Assembly (NCBI RefSeq): GCF_030586465.1
Contig: NZ_JAUQYP010000001.1
Location: 1,224,834-1,288,833, forward strand
DNA from: Actinotalea lenta
Lineage (GTDB): Bacteria; Actinomycetota; Actinomycetes; Actinomycetales; Cellulomonadaceae
Direction of reading: 5' to 3'
DNA length: 64,000 nucleotides
In this document: piece by piece, positions 15,152 through 24,255 of the stretch
Layout of the letters: each line of letters starts with the position of its first letter
Numbering within the stretch: the first letter of the stretch is position 1
The notes under the pieces: model-generated
Told to the model about the DNA's origin: nothing
What the model saw: the letters and a program-made list of their open reading frames with translations, nothing else
Database searches by the model: none
Position numbers and translations under genes: made by a program

Positions 15152-16143
15152 ATCGCGCTCATCGGCCGGTCCGGCTGCCGGAAGCCCGGTTCGCCGATGC
15201 CGTGGCCGGCCTTCTTGCCCGCCACGCACGTGCGGAACGCGGCCTCGAGCGCCGCGTCGTCCGCACCTTCGCGCAACAGTGTGCGCAGGTCGGTCTCGGT
15301 CCGGGCGAACAGGCACGAGCGGAGCTGGCCGTCGGCCGTGAGCCGGAGACGGTCGCACGAACCGCAGAACGGTGCGGTCACCGAGGCGATCACGCCGACG
15401 GTCGCCGGGCCGTCGTCCACGACCCAGCGCTCGGCCGGGGCCGCCCCGCGGTCGCCCACCTCCGTCAGCCGGAACGCCTTGCCCAACCGTTCGAGGATCT
15501 CCGCCTGGGTGACCATCTCGCCGCGGTCCCAGGTGTGCCCGGGGTCCAGGGGCATCTGCTCGATGAACCGCATCTCGTAGCCGTGCGCGACGGCGAACCG
15601 CACCAGGTCCACGACCTCGTCGTCGTTGACGCCGCGCATCACCACGGCGTTGAGCTTGACCGGTGCGAACCCGGCCGCGGCTGCGGCCGCGATGCCGGCC
15701 AGCGTCGCCGGGAGCCGGTCCCGCCTGGTCAGCCGGGCGAACCGGTCCCGGTCCAGCGTGTCCAGGCTGACGTTCACCCGGGCCAGGCCCGCCTCCCGCA
15801 AGGGGCTCGCGAGGGCCGGCAGCCGTAGCGCGTTGGTGGTCATCGAGATCTCGGGGCGTCCGTTCGGCCCGTCCAGCGCGGCCAGGCGCGCGACCACGTC
15901 CACGACGTCGGGCCGCAGCAGTGGCTCGCCCCCGGTGAGGCGGATCTCGTTCAGCCCGAGCCCGACGCCCACGCGTGCGATCCGCACGAGCTCGTCGGTT
16001 CCCAGCATCGACGGGCCGGGGAGCCAGGGCACACCTTCCGCCGGCATGCAGTACGTGCAGCGCAGTGAGCACCGGTCCGTCAGCGAGATCCGCAGGTCCC
16101 GGTGCTCCCGCCCGAACCCGTCCGCCAGGGGGCCGGGTGTCAC
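15142..16143 (-). CDS. moaA: GTP 3',8-cyclase MoaA
   Basis: A 333-residue radical SAM enzyme, first step of Moco synthesis. The SAM cluster motif is CSLRCTYC (about residues 23-30), followed by LTGGEPLLR; the C-terminal cluster cysteines lie in CGSCDRLRLTADGQLRSCLF (about 262-281), and the chain ends in Gly-Gly as expected. The GTG at 16143 is preferred over upstream in-frame starts because it overlaps the moaE stop (GTGA) and puts the protein at usual length. Its stop directly abuts that of moaD. Confidence 0.94.
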   Translation of the reverse strand: MTPGPLADGFGREHRDLRISLTDRCSLRCTYCMPAEGVPWLPGPSMLGTDELVRIARVGVGLGLNEIRLTGGEPLLRPDVVDVVARLAALDGPNGRPEISMTTNALRLPALASPLREAGLARVNVSLDTLDRDRFARLTRRDRLPATLAGIAAAAAAGFAPVKLNAVVMRGVNDDEVVDLVRFAVAHGYEMRFIEQMPLDPGHTWDRGEMVTQAEILERLGKAFRLTEVGDRGAAPAERWVVDDGPATVGVIASVTAPFCGSCDRLRLTADGQLRSCLFARTETDLRTLLREGADDAALEAAFRTCVAGKKAGHGIGEPGFRQPDRPMSAIGG

Positions 16144-16592
16144 AGTCCCACCCACAGGGCGTTGCCGTCGGCCAGGATCTCGCGCTTCCACACGGGCAGC
16201 TCCGCCTTGACCGTCTCGACCAGGTCCGCGCACACCCGGAACGCCAGCGCGCGGTGCGCGGTGGCGACGGCGGCCACGACGGCCACGTCCCCGACGCCGA
16301 GGCGGCCGACCCGGTGGCTCACCGCGAGCCCGAGGACGCCGTCCTGCGCTGCGGCCGCGTGGGCGAGCCGGTGCAGGATCTGTGGCGCGTCAGGGTGCGC
16401 GCTGTACTCGAGTGCGACGACCTCGCCGCTGACCGCCGGGTCGTGGTCGCGTACCTGCCCGACGAACGTCGCGACCGCGCCGGCCGCCGGGTGGGTGATC
16501 GCGTGCACGTGCTCGGCGGGGTCGAGCGCGTGCTCGCGGATCGCGGACCGCACCGCGGCCTGCGGGCTCCGGTCGAGTGCTGCGTGACTCAC
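16140..16592 (-). CDS. moaE: MoaE, large subunit of molybdopterin synthase
   Basis: A 150-residue protein with the MoaE landmarks: GAVATFVGQVRDHD (about 37-50), LEYSAHPDAP, VSHRVGRLGVGDVAV and a C-terminal KAELPVWKREI with the catalytic lysines. The start is uncertain: GTG at 16592 fits the family length, with a GGTGGTGGG sequence ahead; an in-frame start at 16661 would add 23 unrelated residues and cross the dyad. It is translationally coupled to moaA and divergent from the second Cys regulator. Confidence 0.92.
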   Translation of the reverse strand: MSHAALDRSPQAAVRSAIREHALDPAEHVHAITHPAAGAVATFVGQVRDHDPAVSGEVVALEYSAHPDAPQILHRLAHAAAAQDGVLGLAVSHRVGRLGVGDVAVVAAVATAHRALAFRVCADLVETVKAELPVWKREILADGNALWVGL

Positions 16593-16654
16593 CCCACCAC
16601 CGTACGGCCCGAAGGTCCCAGATTTCACGCGGTGCGAGCCGTGAATATTGGGCC
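16593..16654. promoter_or_regulatory. Divergent moaE / regulator promoter with TTCACG-N10-CGTGAA dyad
   Basis: TTCACG (16624-16629) and CGTGAA (16640-16645) form a perfect inverted repeat with a 10-base centre in a 62-base intergenic region. AATATT lies just beside it, 6 bases from the GTG at 16655. The arm spacing equals that of the dyad beside the nirK-linked paralog, although the arm sequences differ. Confidence 0.6.
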
Positions 16655-17386
16655 GTGCCACGAAACTCGGCCTCCTACCGCGCGCTGGCGTCCGCCAGCC
16701 GCCTCGCGCTGCTGCACGAGCTCCAGGGCGCCGAGCGCGCTCTGACCGCGGACGAGCTCGCGGGGGCGGTCGGGCTGCACCGCAACACCGTGCGCGAGCA
16801 CCTGGACCGGCTGGTCGCCGCGGGCTTCGTCACCCGCGAGCCCGAGCACCGGACGACCCGAGGCCGGCCTCGCATGACCTACCAGGTCGTGCCCCGCGCG
16901 GCCGGCGCGACGCTGGACGAGCAGCTGCGCGAGTACCTCATGCAGGTGCTCCTCGCCGGGTACGGCCGCGAGCTCCGCGAACCGGCCCTCGAGGCGGAGC
17001 GAGCCGGTGAGGAGTGGGGCAGGCGAGCGCCCGAGCCCGAGGCCGCCCCCGTGCCCGAGGTGGCCGCCGACGTGGCAGGCCAGCTCGCCGCGCTCGAGAT
17101 GCACCTGGACGACCTGGGCATGAACCCCGAGCTCGAGCTCGACCCGCTGCGGATCCACCTGCACGGCTGCCCCTACGCCGCCATCGCGCGTTCCCGCCCC
17201 GACGTGGTGTGCAGCGTGCACCTCGGGGTGGTGCGGGGCGTGCTGGCCCACCACGGGGGTCCCCTGGCAGCCGACCGGCTGGAGCCGTTCGTGGGACCCG
17301 ACCACTGCATCCTGCACCTGAGCAGGGGGACGACCGACCAGACGACGGCGTCGCCGTCGGGAACGAAAGGCGGACAACGGCCATGA
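16655..17386 (+). CDS. HTH regulator of the COG2345 (SufR/ArsR-like) family, nar-linked paralog
   Basis: A 243-residue regulator: winged helix at about 5-75 (LTADELAGAVGLHRNTVREHLDRL), then an Ala/Glu-rich middle, then the Cys region with LHGCPYAAIARSRPDVVCSVHLG and a last DHCILHL. Three Cys are placed as in the regulator at 10491, consistent with an Fe-S cluster. The GTG at 16655 was chosen because it begins just before the HTH and downstream of the dyad. Its stop overlaps the narK start (ATGA), so it is cotranscribed with the nitrate genes and probably controls them. Confidence 0.8.
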   Translation: MPRNSASYRALASASRLALLHELQGAERALTADELAGAVGLHRNTVREHLDRLVAAGFVTREPEHRTTRGRPRMTYQVVPRAAGATLDEQLREYLMQVLLAGYGRELREPALEAERAGEEWGRRAPEPEAAPVPEVAADVAGQLAALEMHLDDLGMNPELELDPLRIHLHGCPYAAIARSRPDVVCSVHLGVVRGVLAHHGGPLAADRLEPFVGPDHCILHLSRGTTDQTTASPSGTKGGQRP

Positions 17387-18702
17387 CAGACAGCGCGAGG
17401 ACGATGAGCGTCCCCGACCTGCGGGCGCAGGTTCGCGGCAGCCGGGCGCAGGCCCTGTGGCTGGCGACCCTGGGCTTCTTCGGCGGATTCGCCGGCGTGT
17501 CGATCTTCGGGCCGCTGGTGCCCAAGTTCACGGACCTGATCGGGCTCAGCCCGTTCGCGGCCGGCATGCTGGCCGCGATCCCGTCGCTGACGGGCTCGCT
17601 GCTGCGCATCCCGTTCGGCGCCGCCGTGGACCGGATGGGCGGCAAGAAGCCCTTCCTCACCTTGCTCGTCGCCGCGAACCTGGGTGTGGTCGGCCTCCTG
17701 GTCCTGCTGGGCACCTCCTACCCGGACGGGATGGCGGGCAGCTACCCCTTGCTGCTGGTCCTCGGTGCGCTGATCGGCTGCGGGATCGCCACGTTCTCGG
17801 TGGGGATCGGACAGGTCTCCTACTGGTACCCCCGCTCGCAGCAGGGCGGCGCGCTGGGGACCTACGCCGGGCTGGGCAACACGAGCCCTGGCCTGTCCTC
17901 CATGCTGCTGCCGCTCGCGGTGGGCGGGATCGGCATGCTCGGGGCGTACTCGGTGTGGTTCGCGATCCTGCTGGCCCTGACCCTCGCGTACCTGCTGCTC
18001 ATCAAGGACGCACCGGTGTTCCAGCTCCGGGCGCGTGGTGTGGAGGTGCCGCAGGCGACGCTCGCGGAGCTCGGTGGCGGTGAGACGGCGCCGGGCATGG
18101 GGGCCTGGGAGGGCCTCAAGCACGCGGCCCGCATCCCGGCGACCTGGGTGCTGACCTTCTTCTACTTCCTCTCCTTCGGCGGCTTCCTGGCCTTCACGTC
18201 CTGGCTGCCGACGTTCTGGCACGCCATGTACGGGTCCGAGCTGCGCACCGCGGGCCTGCTCACGGCGTCGTTCTCGTTGCTCTCGGCGCTGATCCGCGTG
18301 CCCGGCGGCATCCTGTCCGACCGGGTCTCGATCCGGTTCGCCCTGGCCGGCAACTTCGTGCTGATGCTGCTGGGGACCGTGGTGCTCGCGTTCTCCGGGA
18401 GCTTCGTGCTCTCGCTCATCGCCACCATGGCGGTCGGCGCGGGGATGGGCCTGCAGAACGCGATCGTGTTCAAGCTGCTGCCGCGCTACATCCCCGACGC
18501 CGTGGGCGGCGCGTCGGGCTGGATCGGGGGCCTGGGAGCCCTGGGCGGGTTCGTCATCCCCCCGGTGATGGGGATCGTCACCGGGGCGGTGGGCGGCGCC
18601 GTCGGCTACGCGCGCGGGTTCCTGCCGTTCGCGGTGCTCGTGGCCGTCGCGCTGCCCGTGGTCGCGCTGCTGCACCGGTGGGACCATCGGGCCGAGGACT
18701 GA
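17383..18702 (+). CDS. narK: NarK-type nitrate/nitrite transporter (MFS)
   Basis: A 439-residue, 12-helix major facilitator protein. Helix 5 carries the nitrate-porter type GLGNTSPGLSSMLLP, and the loop after helix 2 has the MFS motif GAAVDRMGGKKP. It would bring nitrate in and export nitrite for the cytoplasm-facing NarG. The ATG overlaps the regulator stop (ATGA); a second ATG at 17404 with GAGGACG ahead is an alternative start. narG follows after 134 bases that contain a promoter-like patch. Confidence 0.92.
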   Translation: MTDSARTMSVPDLRAQVRGSRAQALWLATLGFFGGFAGVSIFGPLVPKFTDLIGLSPFAAGMLAAIPSLTGSLLRIPFGAAVDRMGGKKPFLTLLVAANLGVVGLLVLLGTSYPDGMAGSYPLLLVLGALIGCGIATFSVGIGQVSYWYPRSQQGGALGTYAGLGNTSPGLSSMLLPLAVGGIGMLGAYSVWFAILLALTLAYLLLIKDAPVFQLRARGVEVPQATLAELGGGETAPGMGAWEGLKHAARIPATWVLTFFYFLSFGGFLAFTSWLPTFWHAMYGSELRTAGLLTASFSLLSALIRVPGGILSDRVSIRFALAGNFVLMLLGTVVLAFSGSFVLSLIATMAVGAGMGLQNAIVFKLLPRYIPDAVGGASGWIGGLGALGGFVIPPVMGIVTGAVGGAVGYARGFLPFAVLVAVALPVVALLHRWDHRAED

Positions 18703-18836
18703 CTCCACGGTAGAATAAAACCGGTGGTTTGCCCTTCAAAAAGCGCCGTGCGCGTGTTCAGATCTAGGGGCCGACTGCTCGCGCGCCTGGCCGAGGTGGA
18801 CCGGCGCAGGGCCGACCGTTCGTGGAGGAGGGGCCG
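18703..18836 (+). promoter_or_regulatory. narGHJI leader with AAACC-GGT-GGTTT dyad
   Basis: The 134 bases between narK and narG include an AT-rich island. TAGAAT at 18711-18716 looks like a -10, and immediately after it AAACC (18718-18722) and GGTTT (18726-18730) form a perfect dyad around GGT. This would place an operator at the transcription start. I see no FNR or NarL-type box. Confidence 0.45.
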
Positions 18837-21800
18837 ATGACCACGCCGACCCGCGAGGGGAGCGGCCTGGACGGGCCGGTCTCGGACCTGCTCGTCCGGC
18901 TGGGCAGCCATCTGCGACGCGCGCAGACCTCGGCCGACCTGCGCACCCTGCACCAGATCGGTGGGCGGGACGCGGACAGCTTCTACCGGGACCGCTGGAG
19001 CCACGACAAGGTGGTGCGCTCGACGCACGGCGTGAACTGCACCGGGTCGTGCTCGTGGAAGGTGTACGTCAAGGACGGGATCATCACCTGGGAGGCCCAG
19101 CAGACCGACTACCCGTCGGTCGGCCCCGACCGCCCCGAGTACGAGCCCCGCGGCTGCCCGCGCGGTGCGGCGTTCAGCTGGTACACGTACTCGCCCACCC
19201 GGGTGCGCTACCCGTACGTGCGCGGGCCGCTGCTCGAGCTGTACCGCGCCGCCAAGGCCCGGCACGGCGGCGACCCGGTCGCCGCCTGGCGCAGCATCGT
19301 GGACGACCCCGAGCAGGCGCGACGCTACAAGCGCGCGCGTGGCAAGGGTGGGTTGGTCCGCGCCACCTGGGACGAGGCGCTGGAGATCGTCGCCGCGGCC
19401 CAGGTGCACACGATCGACGCGTACGGGCCCGACCGGGTCGCCGGGTTCTCCCCCATCCCGGCGATGTCGATGGTCAGCCACGGCGCCGGAGCGCGGTACC
19501 ACGCGCTGATCGGCGCGCCGATGCTGTCGTTCTACGACTGGTACGCGGACCTGCCGGTGGCGTCGCCCCAGGTGTTCGGCGACCAGACCGACGTGCCTGA
19601 GTCGGGCGACTGGTGGGACGCCGGCTACCTCGTGATGTGGGGTTCCAACGTCCCGGTCACCCGCACGCCCGACGCGCACTGGATGACCGAGGCGCGGTAC
19701 CGCGGCCAGAAGGTCGTCGCGGTGGCGCCGGACTACGCGGACAACGTGAAGTTCGCCGACGAGTGGGTACCGGCCGCTCCCGGGACCGACGGTGCGCTCG
19801 CCATCGCGATGGGCCACGTCGTGCTGCGTGAGTTCTTCGTCGAGCGCCAGGTGCCGTACTTCACCGACTACGTCAGCCGGTACACCGATCTGCCGTTCCT
19901 CGTGCGCCTGGTCGAGCGGGACGGCGCCCTGGTGCCGGAGAAGTTCCTCACCGCCGCAGACCTCCCGGGCGCTGAGGCCGACTCCGAGAACGCGGCGTTC
20001 AAGACCGTCCTCATGGACCGCGGCACCGGGAAGCCCGCCGTGCCCGGCGGCTCGCTCGGATTCCGCTACGGCGAGGCCGGGGCCGGGCGCTGGAACCTCG
20101 ACCTGGGGTCCATCGACCCGATGCTGAGCCTGCAGGGTGAGGGCGCTGACGCCGTCGCCGTGCACCTGCCGGTGTTCGAGGGTGCCGCAGGGGAGGCGGC
20201 AACCGTCGAGCGCGGCGTGCCGGCCCGCCGGGTGGGGGACCACCTGGTCACCACGGTGTTCGACCTGATGCTCGCCCAGTACGGCGTCGGACGGGACGGC
20301 CTGCCGGGGTCGTGGCCCACCGGCTACGACGACGCGAGCCAGCCCGGCACGCCGGCGTGGCAGGAGGCGATCACCGGGGTGTCGGCGGAGCAGGCCGCGC
20401 GCATCGGCCGGGAGTTCGCGGCGAACGCGGAGGAGTCTCGCGGCCGGTCGATGATCCTCATGGGCGCCGGGACCAACCACTGGTTCCACTCCGACACCAT
20501 CTACCGCGCGTTCCTGGCCCTGACGTCGCTGACCGGCTGCCAGGGTGTCAACGGCGGCGGCTGGGCGCACTACGTCGGCCAGGAGAAGGTGCGGCCGCTG
20601 ACCGGGCACGCGCACTACGCCGCCGGGCTGGACTGGGCGCGTCCGGCCCGCACGATGGTGCAGACCGCCTACTGGTACCTGCACACCGACCAGTTCCGCT
20701 ACGACTCGTTCCGGGTGGATGCGCTCACCACGGGGGCGACCGGCGGCCCCGGCGGCCTGGCGGGCAAGACCACCGCCGACGTGATCGCCCAGTCGGCCCG
20801 CCTCGGCTGGATGCCGTCCTACCCGACGTTCGACCGCAACCCGCTCGACCTCGCCGACGAGGCGGACGCGGCCGGTCGCCCCCTGGCCGAGCACGTGCCC
20901 GCCGAGCTCGCGGCCGGTCGGCTGCGGTTCGCCGCGGAGGACCCGGACGCCCCGGAGAACTTCCCGCGCGTGCTGACCCTCTGGCGCGCGAACCTGCTGG
21001 GCTCCTCGGCCAAGGGCAACGAGTACTTCCTGCACCACCTGCTGGGTACCGACTCGAACCTGCGCGCGGACGAGGCCGACGTCCGCCCCGAGGGCGTCGT
21101 GTGGCGGGACGAGGCCCCCACCGGCAAGCTCGACCTGCTGGTCACCCTCGACTTCCGGATGACCAGCTCCACCGTGTTCTCCGACGTCGTGCTGCCCGCG
21201 GCGACCTGGTACGAGAAGCACGACCTCAGCTCCACGGACATGCACCCGTTCGTGCACGCCTTCAGCCCCGCGATCGCACCGCCGTGGCAGACCCGGACCG
21301 ACTTCGACATCTTCGCGAGCCTCGCGCAGGTGTTCAGCGAGCTCGGCGCCCGGCACCTGGGGACCCGACGCGACGTGGTCGCCGTGCCCCTCTCGCACGA
21401 CACGCCGGACGAGCTCGCGACGCCGCACGGCCGGGTCGAGGACTGGAAGGACACCGGTGCGGTGCCGGTGCCTGGCCGCACCATGCCGAAGCTCGTCGTC
21501 GTCGAGCGCGACTTCGGTGCCGTGGCCAGCAAGCTCCTGTCGCTCGGACCGCTGCTGGGCACCGCGGGCGCAACCACCAAGGGCGTGACCTACGACGTCA
21601 CCGACGAGATCGACTACCTCGCGAGCAAGAACGGCGTGGTGCGCGACTCCTATCGCGGCGTGGCGGACGGCCGTCCCGCGCTGACCCGCGACGTGCACGC
21701 GTGCGAGGCGATCCTCGCGCTGTCCGGGACCACCAACGGGCGCCTCGCGACCGAGGGCTTCCACACGCTCGAGAAGCGCACCGGCACGCGGCTCGCCGAC

Positions 21801-22550
21801 CTCGCCGCGGAGCACGAGGGCAAGCGTGTGACGTTCAGCGACACCCAGGCGGCACCGGTGCCGGTGATCACCTCCCCGGAGTGGTCCGGCTCGGAGAGCG
21901 GTGGGCGGCGCTACTCGCCGTTCACCATCAACGTCGAGCGTCTCAAGCCCTGGCACACGCTGACCGGGAGGCAGCACTTCTACCTCGACCACGACTGGAT
22001 GCTCGAGCTCGGCGAGGCGCTGCCGGTGTACCGGCCGCCGCTCAACATGACCCGGCTGTTCGGCGAGCCCGAGGTCGGCAGCGACGGGGAGCTGGGCCTG
22101 ACGCTGCGGTACCTGACGCCGCACAACAAGTGGTCGATCCACTCCGAGTACCAGGACAACCTGTTCATGCTGTCGCTGTCCCGCGGGGGACCGGTGGTGT
22201 GGCTGAGCGACCGCGACGCCGCCAAGCTCGGGGTGCGGGACAACGAGTGGATCGAGGCCGTGAACCGCAACGGGGTGGTGGTCGCCCGGGCGATCGTCTC
22301 GCACCGGATGCCCGAGGGCACGGCCTACATGCACCACGCCCAGGACCGGCTCATCGACGTCCCGCGCTCGCAGACCACGGGGCGTCGCGGCGGCATCCAC
22401 AACTCGCTCACCCGGCTGATGGTCAAGCCGAGCCACCTGGTGGGCGGCTACGCGCAGCTGTCCTACGCCTTCAACTACCTCGGGCCCACCGGGAACCAGC
22501 GCGACGAGGTGACGATGATCCGCAGGCGGTCCCAGGAGGTCGAGTACTGA
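18837..22550 (+). CDS. narG: Respiratory nitrate reductase alpha subunit NarG
   Basis: A 1237-residue catalytic subunit holding Mo-bis-MGD. The FS0 cluster ligands are His64, Cys68, Cys72 (HGVNCTGSC) and Cys107 (GCPRGA), each offset by 15 from E. coli numbering as I recall it. The Mo-ligand Asp lies in SFYDWYADLP (about 231-240), followed by QVFGDQTDVPESGDW. There is no twin-Arg signal, as for cytoplasmic NarG. The ATG at 18837 follows GGAGGAGGGG; an in-frame GTG 5 codons earlier lies inside that site and was rejected. narH, narJ and narI follow. Confidence 0.97.
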   Translation: MTTPTREGSGLDGPVSDLLVRLGSHLRRAQTSADLRTLHQIGGRDADSFYRDRWSHDKVVRSTHGVNCTGSCSWKVYVKDGIITWEAQQTDYPSVGPDRPEYEPRGCPRGAAFSWYTYSPTRVRYPYVRGPLLELYRAAKARHGGDPVAAWRSIVDDPEQARRYKRARGKGGLVRATWDEALEIVAAAQVHTIDAYGPDRVAGFSPIPAMSMVSHGAGARYHALIGAPMLSFYDWYADLPVASPQVFGDQTDVPESGDWWDAGYLVMWGSNVPVTRTPDAHWMTEARYRGQKVVAVAPDYADNVKFADEWVPAAPGTDGALAIAMGHVVLREFFVERQVPYFTDYVSRYTDLPFLVRLVERDGALVPEKFLTAADLPGAEADSENAAFKTVLMDRGTGKPAVPGGSLGFRYGEAGAGRWNLDLGSIDPMLSLQGEGADAVAVHLPVFEGAAGEAATVERGVPARRVGDHLVTTVFDLMLAQYGVGRDGLPGSWPTGYDDASQPGTPAWQEAITGVSAEQAARIGREFAANAEESRGRSMILMGAGTNHWFHSDTIYRAFLALTSLTGCQGVNGGGWAHYVGQEKVRPLTGHAHYAAGLDWARPARTMVQTAYWYLHTDQFRYDSFRVDALTTGATGGPGGLAGKTTADVIAQSARLGWMPSYPTFDRNPLDLADEADAAGRPLAEHVPAELAAGRLRFAAEDPDAPENFPRVLTLWRANLLGSSAKGNEYFLHHLLGTDSNLRADEADVRPEGVVWRDEAPTGKLDLLVTLDFRMTSSTVFSDVVLPAATWYEKHDLSSTDMHPFVHAFSPAIAPPWQTRTDFDIFASLAQVFSELGARHLGTRRDVVAVPLSHDTPDELATPHGRVEDWKDTGAVPVPGRTMPKLVVVERDFGAVASKLLSLGPLLGTAGATTKGVTYDVTDEIDYLASKNGVVRDSYRGVADGRPALTRDVHACEAILALSGTTNGRLATEGFHTLEKRTGTRLADLAAEHEGKRVTFSDTQAAPVPVITSPEWSGSESGGRRYSPFTINVERLKPWHTLTGRQHFYLDHDWMLELGEALPVYRPPLNMTRLFGEPEVGSDGELGLTLRYLTPHNKWSIHSEYQDNLFMLSLSRGGPVVWLSDRDAAKLGVRDNEWIEAVNRNGVVVARAIVSHRMPEGTAYMHHAQDRLIDVPRSQTTGRRGGIHNSLTRLMVKPSHLVGGYAQLSYAFNYLGPTGNQRDEVTMIRRRSQEVEY

Positions 22551-22585
22551 TGGCGCGCGCACGAGCCGAAGGGGGCCGGGCATGA
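22550..22585 (+). other. 11-codon mini-ORF bridging narG and narH
   Basis: The narG stop overlaps an ATG (TGATG), which opens an ORF of 11 codons rich in Ala and Arg whose stop overlaps the narH start (ATGA). The narH binding site GGGGGCC lies inside it. It may only keep ribosomes moving from narG to narH, or be chance. Confidence 0.4.
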
Positions 22586-24255
22586 AGGTCATGGCGCAGA
22601 TGGCCATGGTGATGAACCTCGACAAGTGCATCGGGTGCCACACGTGCTCGGTCACGTGCAAGCAGGCGTGGACCAACCGGACCGGCACCGAGTACGTGTG
22701 GTTCAACAACGTCGAGACCAGGCCGGGTCAGGGCTACCCGCGCACGTACGAGGACCAGGAGCGCTGGCAGGGTGGCTGGACGCTGAACAAGCGCGGACGC
22801 CTCCAGCTCAAGGCAGGCGGGCGCCTGAAGAACCTCGCCACGATCTTCGCCAGCCCGAAGCAGCCGTCGATCGACGACTACTACGAGCCCTGGACCTACG
22901 ACTACGAGAACCTCACGTCCGCACCGCTGCAGGAGCACACGCCGGTCGCCAGGCCGCAGTCGCTGCTCAGCGGCGAGCCGATGTCGATCCGGTGGAGCGC
23001 GAACTGGGACGACGACCTGGCCGGCGGCCCCGAGCTGGCGCCGTCCGACCCGGTTCTGGCCAAGATCTCCGAGCAGATCAAGCTCGAGTTCGAGCAGACG
23101 TTCATGTTCTACCTGCCGCGGATCTGCGAGCACTGCCTCAACCCGTCCTGCGCCGCGTCGTGCCCGTCGGGGGCGATCTACAAGCGCACCGAGGACGGCA
23201 TCGTCCTGGTGGACCAGGACCGCTGCCGCGGGTGGCGCAAGTGCATCACCGGCTGCCCGTACAAGAAGGTCTACTTCAACCACCGCACCGGCAAGGCCGA
23301 GAAGTGCACGTTCTGCTTCCCGCGCATCGAGGTGGGGCTGCCCACGGTGTGCTCGGAGACCTGCGTCGGGCGGCTGCGCTACCTCGGGCTGGTGCTCTAC
23401 GACGCCGACCGCGTGCTCGAGGCGGCCTCGGTGACCGACGAGAAGGAGCTGCTCGACGCGCAGCGGCGGGTGCTGCTGGACCCCAACGACCCGGCGGTGG
23501 TGGCCGCGGCCGAGGCCGAGGGCATCCCGAGGGACTGGATCGAGGCGGCACAGCGCTCCCCGGTCTGGAAGCTCATCAGCACCTACCGGGTGGCCCTCCC
23601 GCTGCACCCCGAGTACCGCACCATGCCGATGGTCTGGTACATCCCGCCGCTGTCGCCGGTCGTCGACGCGGTCGCCAAGACGGGTGAGGACGGCGAGGAC
23701 CGACGCAACCTGTTCGCGGCGATCGACGCGCTGCGGATCCCCGTGGAGTACCTCGCCGAGCTGTTCACCGCGGGCGACACCGCGCCCGTGACGGACGTGC
23801 TGCGCAAGCTCGCGGCGATGCGCTCCTACATGCGCGACCTCGCGATGGGCCGCGACGGCGACGCCTCGATCCCGGAGTCGGTCGGCATGTCCGAGCACAC
23901 GATGCGCGAGATGTACCGCCTGCTGGCGATCGCGAAGTACGAGGAGCGCTACGTCATCCCGGCGGCGCACGCCGAGCAGGCCCACGGCCTGGAGGAGCTC
24001 GCCACGGAGTGCTCGCTCGACTACGAAGGCGGTCCCGGGATGGGCGGGTCGGGACCCTTCGGCGAGGGGTCGGGCCCGGGCTTCGCCTCCCCGATCGCGG
24101 TGGAGAACTTCCACGTCCTGCAGGCCCGGCAGACCTCGGGCACGGTCGCCGACCCGGCGACCCGCAAGGCCAAGGTCAACCTGCTCAACTGGGACGGCAA
24201 GGGCGCGCCCGAGGGGCTCTTCCCACCGGCAGCCGGCGAGGAGGACGAGTCGTGA
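22582..24255 (+). CDS. narH: Respiratory nitrate reductase beta subunit NarH
   Basis: A 557-residue iron-sulfur protein passing electrons from NarI to NarG. Four cysteine groups are visible: CIGCHTCSVTCK (about 15-26), CEHCLNPSCAASC (about 182-194), CRGWRKCITGC (about 214-224; the Trp marks the 3Fe-4S site) and CTFC...CSETC (about 243-262). Length is slightly above the E. coli protein, with a Gly-rich insert (GGPGMGGSGPF) near residue 485. It follows narG by 31 bases. Confidence 0.97.
   Translation: MKVMAQMAMVMNLDKCIGCHTCSVTCKQAWTNRTGTEYVWFNNVETRPGQGYPRTYEDQERWQGGWTLNKRGRLQLKAGGRLKNLATIFASPKQPSIDDYYEPWTYDYENLTSAPLQEHTPVARPQSLLSGEPMSIRWSANWDDDLAGGPELAPSDPVLAKISEQIKLEFEQTFMFYLPRICEHCLNPSCAASCPSGAIYKRTEDGIVLVDQDRCRGWRKCITGCPYKKVYFNHRTGKAEKCTFCFPRIEVGLPTVCSETCVGRLRYLGLVLYDADRVLEAASVTDEKELLDAQRRVLLDPNDPAVVAAAEAEGIPRDWIEAAQRSPVWKLISTYRVALPLHPEYRTMPMVWYIPPLSPVVDAVAKTGEDGEDRRNLFAAIDALRIPVEYLAELFTAGDTAPVTDVLRKLAAMRSYMRDLAMGRDGDASIPESVGMSEHTMREMYRLLAIAKYEERYVIPAAHAEQAHGLEELATECSLDYEGGPGMGGSGPFGEGSGPGFASPIAVENFHVLQARQTSGTVADPATRKAKVNLLNWDGKGAPEGLFPPAAGEEDES

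Noticed and set aside
18606-22709. A 1367-codon open frame on the minus strand opposite narG
   Set aside because: It mirrors narG codon positions in GC-rich DNA, shows Arg/Pro/Val/His-rich low-complexity translation and no family motif. narG itself is certain.
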